Below are positions 33,841-42,513 of a stretch of DNA of 64,000 bases, one piece after another. The stretch is from contig JAKATU010000017.1 in the NCBI GenBank assembly GCA_021818585.1, positions 1 to 64,000 on the forward strand, in the 5' to 3' direction. How positions within the stretch are numbered: the first letter of the stretch is position 1; every line of letters starts with the position of its first letter. This DNA is from Acidobacteriota bacterium. GTDB lineage: Bacteria > Acidobacteriota > Terriglobia > Terriglobales > Acidobacteriaceae. The translations under genes and the position numbers were made by a program. Under the pieces are notes generated by a model. That model made no database searches. It was not told where the DNA came from and saw only the letters and a list, made by a program, of their open reading frames with translations.

Positions 33841-35754
33841 ATGAAACGATTGCGAACGCTACTCGTTACTGCGGGCCTGGTGCTTTTGTGTGAAGCATTA
33901 TGGCCTGCGGCAGTATTGGGCCAGTACGATGCGCCATCTCAGGATGCGCAAACAACGACTTCGCGAAAAAAAGTAACTGATTCAGGTACACAAGGGGCCA
34001 GAGGGGGCGAGTTGCCTCTTTCGGCGATTCCCAGGATTGAGGCGCATGCCAATCTGGTGCTGGTGGATGTGGTGGTGACGCATCGCGGACGGCATGTGAA
34101 GGGGTTGTCCGCGGGTGATTTTCAGGTGTATGACAATGGCAGGCTGCAGCCGATTACGGTGTTCGAGGAGCACACGGCGGAGACACCGATAGCGGCAAAT
34201 GGAGCGGGGGTCGAGCCGAGGCTGCCGCCGGGAGTGTACAGCGATCGACCGAAGTATCCGGAGACCGGGGTGGCGACGGTGCTGCTGCTGGATGCGTTGA
34301 ATACGCCGGTGACGGATCAACTTTTTGTGCGGAAGCAACTGGTGAAATTACTGAGCAGAATTCCGCAAGGTGCGCCGTTGGCGATTTTTGCTCTGGGTAC
34401 GCAGCTGCGGATGGTGCAGGGCTTTGATGCGAATACGAATGCGCTGGTGCGAGCGATGCGCAGCCGGAAGATGGTGCGGGCGTCCATGGTGCGACGCCCT
34501 GAATACCAGGCGTCGCTGGAGCACGAGTCGCAGGACATTATTGAACTGGGCGCGACGCAAAGCGGGCTACAGGCGCTGCGGCAGTTTGAAGCGGACCAGA
34601 TGTCGAGTCGGGCGGACCTTCGGGTGAAGATCACGCTGGAGGCGCTGAATGGCCTGGCTGCTTATTTGAGGCTGGTTCCGGGGCGGAAAAATTTGATCTG
34701 GGTTTCGGGGTCATTCCCATTTGCGTTTTACCGGGACGATACGCTGGAGGCTCCACTGGAGCCGGAGCGTGAGTATGCGGCGGATATAGCGTGGACAGCG
34801 GCGCTGATGTCGGCGGCGCGCGTGGCGGTGTATCCGGTGAACGCGGATGGATTGGACGGGCTGCCGAGCACGAGCGCGATGGAGAGTTCGTCTGATGCGT
34901 CAAACGTGATGAACAACAATGCGCTGAAGGCGCTGGCCAATGGCGGCAAGGCCAGAAATGGGATGAGCCTTACGTCTTCCACGACGGGAGGCGCGACGCC
35001 GGGGACGTTTGCCGAGCCGTCGATGGCGGAGGCGGACTTGAAGTTTATGGAGCAGAAGCAGAGCGAGCTTGAGAGTATGCAGGCGCTGGCGCAGGATACG
35101 GGCGGACAGGTGTTTACGGGCACGAATGATATTGGGTCTGCGGTTGCGGAAGCGATGCGGGCCGGTGCGGATTACTACACGGTTGGGTATGTGCCGGAGT
35201 TTCGGCGGCATGATGAGAGCTTCCACCGGTTGAAGGTGAAGATGATGAATGGGGATCATGCGGACTACCGGAGCGGGTATTACGCAGATACGTCGGCGGT
35301 GGATCCTCATGCCGGGCATGTTCAGATGGCGGCTGCGATTCTGGACGATGGGCCGCCTGTGTCTGATTTGCGATTCGAAGTGAAGATGGATCGAGTGGAT
35401 CGCTCTGCCCGAGTGGCGGGTAAGGGCTTGGGTGGCGAGCCGTGGCAGGTGGAGTACTCGATTCCTGTGCAGCAGGTGGATTTTGAGAGGGCTGCCGGCG
35501 GTAGCCGCACGGCGAAGCTGGAGATGGTGGCGGTGGCGTATGACGCGAATGGCCGCAATTTGAAGTTTGCGGATGAGCGGGCCGAGGTTCGGCTACCAGC
35601 GAAGTTTTATCAGAGAGAGGCGCATGGGGCGATGCCGATTCAGCAGAAGATTGTGGTGCCGAAGGGGACGGTGCAGGTGAGAGTGGTGGTGCATGATCTT
35701 CAGGATGGGAAGATTGGAGCGACGCAGATTCCGGTTTTGCGCACTGGTGGATGA
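33841..35754 (+). CDS. Secreted VWFA-related acidobacterial-domain protein
   Basis: 637 residues with signal peptide (about 1-27). The N-terminal block ANLVLVDVVVTHRGRHVKGLSAGDFQVYDNG is the typical lead-in of the VWFA-related domain common in Acidobacteriota. The VWA fold follows: VATVLLLDALNTP replaces the DxSxS MIDAS with DALNT, and later AQDTGGQVFTG and DYYTVGYVPE. A beta-rich C-terminal part completes it. Function unknown; an extracellular or periplasmic binding role is inferred. The ATG at 33841 is preferred to a GTG four codons earlier. Confidence 0.8.
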   Translation: MKRLRTLLVTAGLVLLCEALWPAAVLGQYDAPSQDAQTTTSRKKVTDSGTQGARGGELPLSAIPRIEAHANLVLVDVVVTHRGRHVKGLSAGDFQVYDNGRLQPITVFEEHTAETPIAANGAGVEPRLPPGVYSDRPKYPETGVATVLLLDALNTPVTDQLFVRKQLVKLLSRIPQGAPLAIFALGTQLRMVQGFDANTNALVRAMRSRKMVRASMVRRPEYQASLEHESQDIIELGATQSGLQALRQFEADQMSSRADLRVKITLEALNGLAAYLRLVPGRKNLIWVSGSFPFAFYRDDTLEAPLEPEREYAADIAWTAALMSAARVAVYPVNADGLDGLPSTSAMESSSDASNVMNNNALKALANGGKARNGMSLTSSTTGGATPGTFAEPSMAEADLKFMEQKQSELESMQALAQDTGGQVFTGTNDIGSAVAEAMRAGADYYTVGYVPEFRRHDESFHRLKVKMMNGDHADYRSGYYADTSAVDPHAGHVQMAAAILDDGPPVSDLRFEVKMDRVDRSARVAGKGLGGEPWQVEYSIPVQQVDFERAAGGSRTAKLEMVAVAYDANGRNLKFADERAEVRLPAKFYQREAHGAMPIQQKIVVPKGTVQVRVVVHDLQDGKIGATQIPVLRTGG

Positions 35755-35812
35755 GCGGGGCGTGAAGGCAAAAAATCTCAGGGAAAGCTGGAGGGTTTTC
35801 CGTTACGGCAAA

Positions 35813-35835
35813 GCTGCAACCCTGCAGGTTGCAGC
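35813..35835. terminator. Hairpin between VWFA gene and small membrane gene
   Basis: GCTGCAACC (35813-35821) pairs perfectly with GGTTGCAGC (35827-35835), loop CTGCA. The following CTTTG is a poor T-run on the plus strand and the minus side reads TTTG, so it may be a weak bidirectional terminator between the convergent genes. Confidence 0.45.
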
Positions 35836-35882
35836 CTTTGTTCAAGGTGGAGTGTGCCAGACAGGCTAACAGGCCGCTGGTC

Positions 35883-36155
35883 CTAGTTGAAGCTCTTGAG
35901 CGCCTGCATCACGATGAAGATGAGGATGCCAAGCCCCATGAGGACCGTGGCTGCGGAGGCGGCGTAAACATAAGGAGTAAGTTTTTTGGCTCGACTAAGG
36001 ATGAGTTCCTGTTCGTGCTGCTGATGTTCGGCGTTTGCATCGAGGTAGATCTGGTCATCCTCATTTTGGAGCAGAGTACCCCGATAGATGAGCAACGCAG
36101 CAAGAATGGTGGCAACCGCAGCCCAGGCAATCCAGATAACAGGACTAACGCCCAT
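35883..36155 (-). CDS. Small two-helix membrane protein
   Basis: 90 residues with two hydrophobic segments (about 5-25 and 62-86) flanking a charged, acidic/Gln-rich stretch. No family recognised. Its start lies 345 bases from the divergent A-type carrier gene. A role as a membrane-anchored accessory protein cannot be assigned from sequence. Confidence 0.6.
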   Translation of the reverse strand: MGVSPVIWIAWAAVATILAALLIYRGTLLQNEDDQIYLDANAEHQQHEQELILSRAKKLTPYVYAASAATVLMGLGILIFIVMQALKSFN

Positions 36156-36499
36156 ACAACACCTCCGGTAGATTCAACAGAGGCGGCTCCAGATACCGGA
36201 GGCTTGCATGCACCTCGGGGCAGGAGGGGCCGTCGAGTGCATATTAGCCCCGGTTGGGTAGCTTTGCACAGTGATTTTCGTTAACGGTGTTTGCGGTTGG
36301 GGTTACAGGCGAGCGGAAGACCTCGGAAAACGGGTAAACCGGAGGAGAAGTATCCGGATATGAGGGATTTGGCGAGGTGAAGAATCGCGGCGGGGAGGGT
36401 GTGCATCCAAAATTTGTATGGTACGGGCGCAGGAAACTGTGGCGTCTGCACGGAGTGAATAGGTAAACTGAATCAAGTAACAATCAAGGAGATTTGCCG
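36156..36499. other. Intergenic region between divergent genes
   Basis: 344 bases without a supported gene between the small membrane protein (minus) and the A-type Fe-S carrier (plus). It should hold both promoters. A TATGGT at 36417-36422 could be a plus-strand -10 box, but I see no convincing -35. AAGGAG at 36486-36491 is the ribosome-binding site of the downstream gene. No riboswitch recognised. Confidence 0.5.
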
Positions 36500-36868
36500 A
36501 TGGCAACCGCAACCACGACCCCGGAAACCGCGCAACAGACCACCCCGCTGACCCTGACCGGGACTGCTGTAACGAAGGTGCGTGAAATTATGGCGACGCA
36601 GGATCCGCTGCCGGCCGGGCTGCGCATTGGCGTAGTTGGCGGCGGCTGCTCGGGCTTCCAGTACTCGATGTCGTTTGAGAACCAGGCCGGCATGATGGAC
36701 AAGGTTCTGAATTTTGAAGGCTTGAAGGTTTTTGTGGACGCGACATCTATGATGTATCTGCAGGGATGCGTGGTCGACTATGTAGAGACGCTGGAGGCAG
36801 CCGGATTCAAGTTTGAGAATCCGAGCGTGAAGAGTACCTGCGGGTGCGGGTCTTCATTCAGCGTGTAA
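36500..36868 (+). CDS. erpA: A-type iron-sulfur cluster carrier (IscA/ErpA family)
   Basis: 122-residue A-type carrier, which holds and hands over Fe-S clusters. The three cysteine ligands are seen: GVVGGGCSGFQY and STCGCGSSF at the C-terminus. An N-terminal extension of about 18 Thr/Gln-rich residues precedes the core. AAGGAG lies eight bases before the ATG. It could equally be named sufA or iscA; ErpA is used as the commonest stand-alone member. Confidence 0.88.
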   Translation: MATATTTPETAQQTTPLTLTGTAVTKVREIMATQDPLPAGLRIGVVGGGCSGFQYSMSFENQAGMMDKVLNFEGLKVFVDATSMMYLQGCVVDYVETLEAAGFKFENPSVKSTCGCGSSFSV

Positions 36869-36891
36869 CGCAAGCAATATCTGATATTATG

Positions 36892-36916
36892 AAAGGCTCG
36901 CCTTGGCGAGCCTTTT
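36892..36916. terminator. Bidirectional terminator after the A-type carrier
   Basis: AAAGGCTCGCC (36892-36902) pairs perfectly with GGCGAGCCTTT (36905-36915) around a TT loop. On the plus strand it ends in TTTT and on the minus strand in TTT, so it can stop both the carrier gene and the converging pilus operon, whose last gene ends one base beyond. Confidence 0.85.
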
Positions 36917-36917
36917 G

Positions 36918-37940
36918 CTATTGGGGATTACCGGAGTCGGAGTTGTTGGAGTTTCCGGAAGTGGAGCTGTTGGCTGAGCTGGAGGAGTTCGAGCTGCTTC
37001 CGGAACTGGAGTTGGAGCCGCCGAGGAGGTTGTTTCCACCGAAGAGGCTGTTGGAGCTTGAGGACTTTTTGGAGTTGTCGGAGCTGTTGATGCTGGTGGC
37101 TCCGTTGAGGTCGCTCTGGCTGCCGCCGAGGATGGAAACCTTGTCTTTGAGTTCGTCGACGATGGGGTCGTAGTTGAATTCCCAGCGGTCGTAGTTGCCC
37201 TGTGCGCGGTAGTCGACGATGGATTTTCCTTTAATAGGGGGGACGACGCCTACGAAGGGTGCGTTGGTCTGGAATCCGTCGTTGGAGGAGGTGGGTGATC
37301 CGAGCGCAGATGTGCTGGAGGATTTCGTTGTGTCTGTGGTGGAAGTTGTGGGGCTGGAGTCGAGGGACGACCCACCCATGGGGGAGCCGATGCCGGAGGA
37401 CATGGACGAGCCAAAGCCGGAGGACATGGAGGAGCCGAAGCCCATGGAGTCACTGGCGCTGGCGGCTGCAGTGGGAGCAGAGCCGCCGGAGCTGGAACTA
37501 CCGCTTACGGCGTACATGCCGCCTGAGGATTGTATGGCTCCGAGATCGGAGAGCGGCTTGCCGAAGGGGCCGAGCGGATGGACGTGGGCGTGGCCGTAGA
37601 GGACGAGTTTCCAGTCGTCTTTGCCGGTGAGGGGGTCTTTGTACTGCTTGCGGAGGAAACGGACGTTGTTGGTGTGGAGGAGCTCTTTGATGGTGTTGGG
37701 GTAGCGGTGGAACTGGCGGTAGTAGAGCTGGATGGCGCGCTCGTACTGCTGGCCGCGGTGGATGGTTTCAATTTCTTTCTGGCGCTGCATGGATTTTGCC
37801 CATTCGGGCGCGGCGATGGCTAATGCCAGGAGCATGAGGAAGGTCAGAAAGACAACCATGAGAAGGACGATTCCAGACTCTGGATTGGGACCATGGTCAT
37901 CCTTGGGATTGCGGTGCGCGAGTTGTGGGGGATGCTGCAT
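36918..37940 (-). CDS. Type II secretion/type IV pilin-like protein with Ser-rich tail
   Basis: 340 residues. A prepilin-like start, ESG followed by IVLLMVVFLTFLMLLALAIA (helix from residue 24), then RQKEIETIHRGQQYERAIQLYYRQFHRYP, the alpha-1 helix and following fold of GspG-like pseudopilins. The residue at mature position 5 is Met, not the usual Glu. Residues 140-220 and 290-340 are Ser/Gly/Asn-rich low complexity; the first has near repeats of SMSSGFGS encoded by 24-base DNA units. Last gene of the pilus operon, 61 bases after the PilP-like gene. Confidence 0.75.
   Translation of the reverse strand: MQHPPQLAHRNPKDDHGPNPESGIVLLMVVFLTFLMLLALAIAAPEWAKSMQRQKEIETIHRGQQYERAIQLYYRQFHRYPNTIKELLHTNNVRFLRKQYKDPLTGKDDWKLVLYGHAHVHPLGPFGKPLSDLGAIQSSGGMYAVSGSSSSGGSAPTAAASASDSMGFGSSMSSGFGSSMSSGIGSPMGGSSLDSSPTTSTTDTTKSSSTSALGSPTSSNDGFQTNAPFVGVVPPIKGKSIVDYRAQGNYDRWEFNYDPIVDELKDKVSILGGSQSDLNGATSINSSDNSKKSSSSNSLFGGNNLLGGSNSSSGSSSNSSSSANSSTSGNSNNSDSGNPQ
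37384..37448. repeat. 24-bp tandem repeat in the pseudopilin gene
   Basis: Two near-identical 24-base units (37384-37407 and 37408-37431, differing at a few bases) and a partial third to 37448. They encode the SMSSGFGS-type repeats on the minus strand. In-frame unit length means copy number can vary without breaking the gene. Confidence 0.7.
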
Positions 37941-38001
37941 GTTGAATCCTGTTGGTGGGCTTCACCGCCGATCGCGCGCTGGCGGGGAAGGCTGTAGCCT
38001 G

Positions 38002-38595
38002 CTAGCTGCGTGCCAGAGGCAGGCTCTGGGTGTGGTTGTAGAGAAGATCCGTGACCTCGATGGAGAAGGGCAGAATCTTAACAATTTTGTAGCGATGGGC
38101 GACGATGTCGCCTGGCGATGCGATGAAGATGTTGGCGCCCTGCAGGAGGAAAGCCTTGCGCACGCTGCCGTGAGCCTCGTAACCGAAGAACTGGAGGTCG
38201 ATGGGAGGTGGCGGGGGTGGTCCCATGGGTGCCGCGGCGATGTGCTGGACCGGGCGGACGGGGCCTTTGACGGCTTCGATTTTGGCCGGCGGAGCGGAGT
38301 TCATGGAGAAGATGTTGCGCCCAGAGCCGGTGTAGCGGATGGATTCGGCTTGTGCCATGAGCTCGGGATGGAGCGTGGGATCGAGCCTGGAGAGGCTGAC
38401 GGGAATGCGCTTGGCGCTTCCATTGCCGGAGGTGGGCGGCGCGGCGGCAGCGGTCTGCGTCGATGACGGCGGCGCGGACGGGGAACCGAAGAAGATCCGG
38501 TTGACGTCCCAGAAGACGAGGCCAACGATGATGATGCCGAGGACGGCCACGGCGATGACTTTGCCTTTGCTGTCCGTACCGAGAGAGAGTGCCAT
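38002..38595 (-). CDS. PilP/GspC-like inner-membrane component
   Basis: 197 residues: one N-terminal membrane helix (about 12-29, VIAVAVLGIIIVGLVFWDV), a Pro/Ala/Thr linker, then IPVSLSRLDPTLH and a C-terminal beta domain after APMGPPPPPP with GYEAHGSVRKAFLLQGANIFIASPGDIVAHRYKI. Membrane anchor, linker and small beta domain match PilP or GspC homology region that connects the inner-membrane platform to the secretin. Its start shares TGATG with the PilO-like gene. Confidence 0.72.
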   Translation of the reverse strand: MALSLGTDSKGKVIAVAVLGIIIVGLVFWDVNRIFFGSPSAPPSSTQTAAAAPPTSGNGSAKRIPVSLSRLDPTLHPELMAQAESIRYTGSGRNIFSMNSAPPAKIEAVKGPVRPVQHIAAAPMGPPPPPPIDLQFFGYEAHGSVRKAFLLQGANIFIASPGDIVAHRYKIVKILPFSIEVTDLLYNHTQSLPLARS

Positions 38596-39248
38596 CAGCG
38601 GACCTCCCTGTCGGCCAGCGGCGATTGCGGATAGGTGAGCCGGGCACTGGTGTTGTTTTGGTCGTTGTTGCCGGAGTTGGAAGATGCCGGCAGGTCTGTG
38701 GCGTCTGAGCGGAGGTAGGTATCCACGCGGATGCGCAGGCTGACCATGCCACCCTGCTGCCCGTTGAACTCAAGGCCGGTGATGATGAAAAAGACGTGGT
38801 TCTTGTCGCGTTCGAGGCCGTTGATGAAGTGCATGAGCGGGGCGTACTGGCCACTGAGGCTGGCGTCGATCTGGACGCGGGTGATGCCCGGAATGGCCGG
38901 GGTGGGCGTGTACTGCGCGTTGGCGAGGAGAACATTCTCTTTGGCGGCGAGGTTGCCGAGTTCGGCCGCGATGGTGGAGTAGTTGGGCGAGATGCGTGCG
39001 TCGATGAATCCGGCGGCCTGGGTGCGCGCGTTGTCGACCTTGGCGGGAAGATCGTGGATCTGGCTCATTTTGGCCTGAAGCTGGCCGTAGTGGACTTCCT
39101 GTGCGGCGAAGGCTGGGCTTTCGTCGGAACTGATGGCGTGCATGGCGAGTACGACTCTGGTGCCGAGGAGGATATCGAGGAGCAGAATGGCGGCGAGGCC
39201 GGCGAGGTGAAGATTGAGCGGAGTGAAGAGGCCGCGAAGCTTATTCAT
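38595..39248 (-). CDS. pilO: PilO-like assembly protein
   Basis: 217 residues with one N-terminal membrane helix (about 12-35) and a periplasmic coiled-coil plus ferredoxin-like domain, the PilO layout. PilO pairs with PilN to form the alignment complex linking PilM to PilP. The ATG at 39248 (NKLRGLF) is used; the open frame extends 24 codons upstream into the PilN-like gene. The two genes overlap by eight bases and the stop overlaps the next start. Confidence 0.8.
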   Translation of the reverse strand: MNKLRGLFTPLNLHLAGLAAILLLDILLGTRVVLAMHAISSDESPAFAAQEVHYGQLQAKMSQIHDLPAKVDNARTQAAGFIDARISPNYSTIAAELGNLAAKENVLLANAQYTPTPAIPGITRVQIDASLSGQYAPLMHFINGLERDKNHVFFIITGLEFNGQQGGMVSLRIRVDTYLRSDATDLPASSNSGNNDQNNTSARLTYPQSPLADREVR

Positions 39249-39939
39249 GGCGGGCCTCGTTTTTAGCGCGCTCGTGTTTTGCCGAGGCCGGATAGGCGGC
39301 GGCCGGTTTGGAGGATTCATCTGCGGGCGGTACGGGGTGCGGCAGTGGCCGGTAATCGGCGAGGATGTCGAAGTTTACGTAGGACGGCATGCTGGCATTA
39401 ACGCTGTTGGAGTTGTCGCTGTCATTGCCTTGCGTGGCGAGTGACTCGGAGGCGAGGCGGGGCGAGGCGAAGTAGCGCGATTTCTCAAGGTTGCGAATGA
39501 GGTCGACGCCACGGTCGCGCGGGCCGAGGACGCGGAGGCGGAGGATGACGTTTCCGTTGGGGCGCACGAGGGGTTGGAGGCTGACGACCTGCACGCCGCT
39601 GGGGAGCACGGTTTCCAGATCTTCCATCGTGGCAGTCCAGGAGAAGGACTTCTGACGGAAGAGTGTGTTGAGGAATTCCGACTGCTTGAGCGTGGCGGCG
39701 TTTTGCGGCTGGGCCATGAGATTGCGGTAGCTCTGCTGCTGATTCTCGAGTGTGCGAATCTGCCTGTGGAGCGAGCTGACGTGCGCGTTGGCAGCGGCAG
39801 CGCTGCTCTGCTCCGTATGAAGCTGGTAGCCAAGGAATGCGCCGGCGAGGGCGAGGATGAGCATCCAAAGGCGCAGCCGGTTGTAGACAGGCCGCAACTC
39901 AACGTAAGGCCGCGAGGCGAGATTGAGGGTAATACGCAT
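39241..39939 (-). CDS. pilN: PilN-like assembly protein
   Basis: 232 residues. The start RITLNLASRPYVE is the PilN cytoplasmic hook (INLLP-type in other species) that binds PilM; then a membrane helix (about 22-42), a coiled-coil segment rich in Gln and a periplasmic domain ending in a Pro/Ala/Lys-rich tail. It starts in a one-base overlap with PilM's stop. Confidence 0.8.
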   Translation of the reverse strand: MRITLNLASRPYVELRPVYNRLRLWMLILALAGAFLGYQLHTEQSSAAAANAHVSSLHRQIRTLENQQQSYRNLMAQPQNAATLKQSEFLNTLFRQKSFSWTATMEDLETVLPSGVQVVSLQPLVRPNGNVILRLRVLGPRDRGVDLIRNLEKSRYFASPRLASESLATQGNDSDNSNSVNASMPSYVNFDILADYRPLPHPVPPADESSKPAAAYPASAKHERAKNEARHE

Positions 39940-40865
39940 CAGCTTGCGAGCGCTCCTGCGATGCCGGCGGAGATGCCGGGTGGAAGGGAAGCCGCGGCGG
40001 GCGGCGTGATGAGGTCGCGCACGCGCGGCGCCAGCGGATCGTTATTTTCGATGAGTTCGCCGAAGCCTGCGGCTCCGCCGGACCCGGCGTAGTAGATGGT
40101 GGAGGGCTGGGACTGGAGCGTGTCCTCAAAGTAGGCGAGCGCGACGGAGACGGCCTGGGCGAGCTCTTCGCGCAGGAGGGTGGGATTCTGGGGCAGCTCG
40201 AGGGTGCGATGCAGGAGGAGGTCGTCCTGACGGATGATGGCGGTGGTGACGGCGCCGTGGCTGCGGTTGATGATGAGTGCGGGGCTGCTGGCGCGGAGCG
40301 CCGAGAGTGATGCGATGGTGCTGGTGAGCACCGCGCCGGGCTCGAAGCCTGCGTCGCGAACGGCGGACTCGTATTCGGCGAGTATGGCGCGGGGCATGGC
40401 GACGACAAGCGCGCGGACCTGCTGTGAGGCCTGCGGGAGAAGCTGGTAGCTGATGGCGGCATCTTCGACGTCGAAGGGGAGCATTTTGCGGAGGCGGAAG
40501 CGCAGGATGGGCAAGGCGTCGCGCTCGCGCGAGGGCAGGGAGTCGAAGTCGAGCAGGAGGACGCGTGCGGTTGCATCCGGAACTATTACAGTCACATTTT
40601 TGCGGCGCGCGCCGACGTCTTCGAGGACCTTGCGGATGGCGCTGGAGACGGCGGAGGGATCGGCGAGGTTGGCACTCTTGAGGCCGGGCGTGACGGCGGA
40701 TTCCGGCAGTTTGGCGTGGCTGAAGGTGAGGGAATCATCTTCTGGGCGCTGCGAGCCTTTGCGTGCTTCGCGGCGGGCTGCGACGACGCCGCCGGGAAAG
40801 ATTTCGCAGGCGAGCGGCGGGCGCATGTACGAGTTGGCCGGGAGAATGGAAAATTTGAAGGGCAC
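39939..40865 (-). CDS. pilM: PilM-like actin-fold assembly protein
   Basis: 308-residue cytoplasmic protein with features of the PilM actin-like family: VTVIVPDATARVLLLDFDSLPSRERD, LRFRLRKMLPFDVEDAAISYQLL (typical of PilM) and the second lobe ALIINRSHGAVTTAIIRQD and IYYAGSGGAAGFGELI. It should bind PilN and link to the PilB motor. Overlaps the next gene by one base on each side, a fully coupled operon. Confidence 0.82.
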   Translation of the reverse strand: MPFKFSILPANSYMRPPLACEIFPGGVVAARREARKGSQRPEDDSLTFSHAKLPESAVTPGLKSANLADPSAVSSAIRKVLEDVGARRKNVTVIVPDATARVLLLDFDSLPSRERDALPILRFRLRKMLPFDVEDAAISYQLLPQASQQVRALVVAMPRAILAEYESAVRDAGFEPGAVLTSTIASLSALRASSPALIINRSHGAVTTAIIRQDDLLLHRTLELPQNPTLLREELAQAVSVALAYFEDTLQSQPSTIYYAGSGGAAGFGELIENNDPLAPRVRDLITPPAAASLPPGISAGIAGALAS

Positions 40866-42493
40866 TAGCGGGCTGCCTCAATGAATGTAACTTTGTTGAT
40901 TTCTTTTAGCGTGGTGAGGCCGCGGCGGACGCGATCAACGGCGCTTTCGCGGAGGAACTGCATGCCTTCCGACTGCGCGAGGCGGCGGACCTCAGAGGCT
41001 GGTTTTTTGTCGAGAATGGCTTCGCGGATGGGGTCGGTGAGGTCGAGCAGTTCGTGAATGGCGGTACGGCCACGGTAGCCGGTGCCGCCGCACTCGATGC
41101 ATCCGGCGCCCTCATGGAAGCGGAAGGTGCGCCATTCGGCGGGATCGAGGCCGCTGAGGATGAGGGTTTCGTCGTCGTACTGGACCTCGCGGACGCAGTG
41201 CTCGCAGATGGTGCGGACGAGGCGCTGGGCGAGGATGCAGTTGAGCGCGGAGACGAAGTTGTAGGCTTCGACGCCCATGTTGAGGAAGCGGCCGAGCACG
41301 TCGACGACGTTGTTGGCATGGACGGTGGTGAAGACGAGGTGGCCGGTGAGGGCGGAGTTGATGGCGATCTGGGCGGTTTCCTGGTCGCGGATTTCGCCGA
41401 CGAGGATTTTGTCGGGATCGTGGCGGAGGATGGAGCGCAGGCCGCGTGCGAAGGTGAGTCCTTTTTTCTCGTTGACGGGGATCTGGGTGATGCCGCGAAT
41501 CTGGTATTCGACGGGATCTTCGATAGTGATGATTTTGTCTTCGTCGCTTTTGATTTCGTTGAGGGCGGCGTAGAGGGTGGTGGTTTTGCCGGAGCCGGTG
41601 GGTCCGGTGACGAGGACCATGCCGTAGGGCTCGCGGATGTAGCGGCGGAAGCGGCGGAGATCATCCTCGTGGAAGCCGACGACATCGAGGGTGAGCTGCT
41701 GGAACTTTTCGCTCATGGACTCCTTGTCGAGGACACGGAGGACGGCGTTTTCGCCATGCACGGTGGGCATGATGGAGACGCGGAAGTCGATGAGGCGGGT
41801 TTTGTAGCGGACGCGGAAGCGGCCATCCTGGGGTACGCGGCGCTCGGCGATGTCGAGCTCGCTCATGACCTTGATGCGGGAGAGGATGGTCTGGTGGTGC
41901 TCGCGTGCGATGGGCGCCATGGCGGGCTGGAGGACGCCGTCGATGCGGTACTTGATGATGACGGAGTCTTCGTAGGTTTCGATGTGAATGTCAGAGGCGC
42001 GGCGCTCGAGAGCGGTGAAGATGGTGGTGTCGACGAGGCGGATGATGGGGCTGATGTCCTCTTCGGAGGTCAGCTTCTCGATGGAGATGTTTTCGTCGGG
42101 ATTGTCTTCGGCGGAGACGAAGTCGAAGGTGAGGCCTTCGGAGGCTTCGTCGAGGACGCGCTGGGACTGCTCGGTTTTCTTGAGCAGGTCAGTAATCTGC
42201 GAGAGGGTTGCGACGCGAGTGAGGACGCGCTGGCCGAGGAGGCTCGATATTTCATCGAGCACCATGAGGCGGCTGGGGTCACTGACGGCGATGACGAGCC
42301 GGTCTTCAAGCTGTTCGAGAGGTACGAAGTTGTAGCGGAACATGAGTTCGACGGGGACGCTGCGGATGACCTCGTGCTGGATGCGGAAGTTTTTGAGGTC
42401 GATGAACTCACAGCGGTAGCGGCGAGCCAGATTCTGGGCGACGAGGAGCTCGTCGACTTCCGGTGCTGCGGTGACTACGGGTGGATTGGCCAT
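40865..42493 (-). CDS. pilB: PilB/GspE-type assembly ATPase
   Basis: 542-residue hexameric ATPase powering pilus extension or type II secretion. It has an N-terminal GspE domain (about 1-150), RRASDIHIETYEDS, Walker A GPTGSGKT (297-304), the Asp box RSILRHDPDKILVGEIRDQETA, the His box TGHLVFTTVHANN and the zinc tetracysteine CEHC...CIECG. The ATG at 42493 is chosen; a GTG at 42517 overlapping the PilC stop is in frame. PilB and GspE cannot be told apart from sequence alone here. Confidence 0.92.
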   Translation of the reverse strand: MANPPVVTAAPEVDELLVAQNLARRYRCEFIDLKNFRIQHEVIRSVPVELMFRYNFVPLEQLEDRLVIAVSDPSRLMVLDEISSLLGQRVLTRVATLSQITDLLKKTEQSQRVLDEASEGLTFDFVSAEDNPDENISIEKLTSEEDISPIIRLVDTTIFTALERRASDIHIETYEDSVIIKYRIDGVLQPAMAPIAREHHQTILSRIKVMSELDIAERRVPQDGRFRVRYKTRLIDFRVSIMPTVHGENAVLRVLDKESMSEKFQQLTLDVVGFHEDDLRRFRRYIREPYGMVLVTGPTGSGKTTTLYAALNEIKSDEDKIITIEDPVEYQIRGITQIPVNEKKGLTFARGLRSILRHDPDKILVGEIRDQETAQIAINSALTGHLVFTTVHANNVVDVLGRFLNMGVEAYNFVSALNCILAQRLVRTICEHCVREVQYDDETLILSGLDPAEWRTFRFHEGAGCIECGGTGYRGRTAIHELLDLTDPIREAILDKKPASEVRRLAQSEGMQFLRESAVDRVRRGLTTLKEINKVTFIEAAR

Positions 42494-42513
42494 GGGTGTG
42501 ATTTCCTTCTTTG

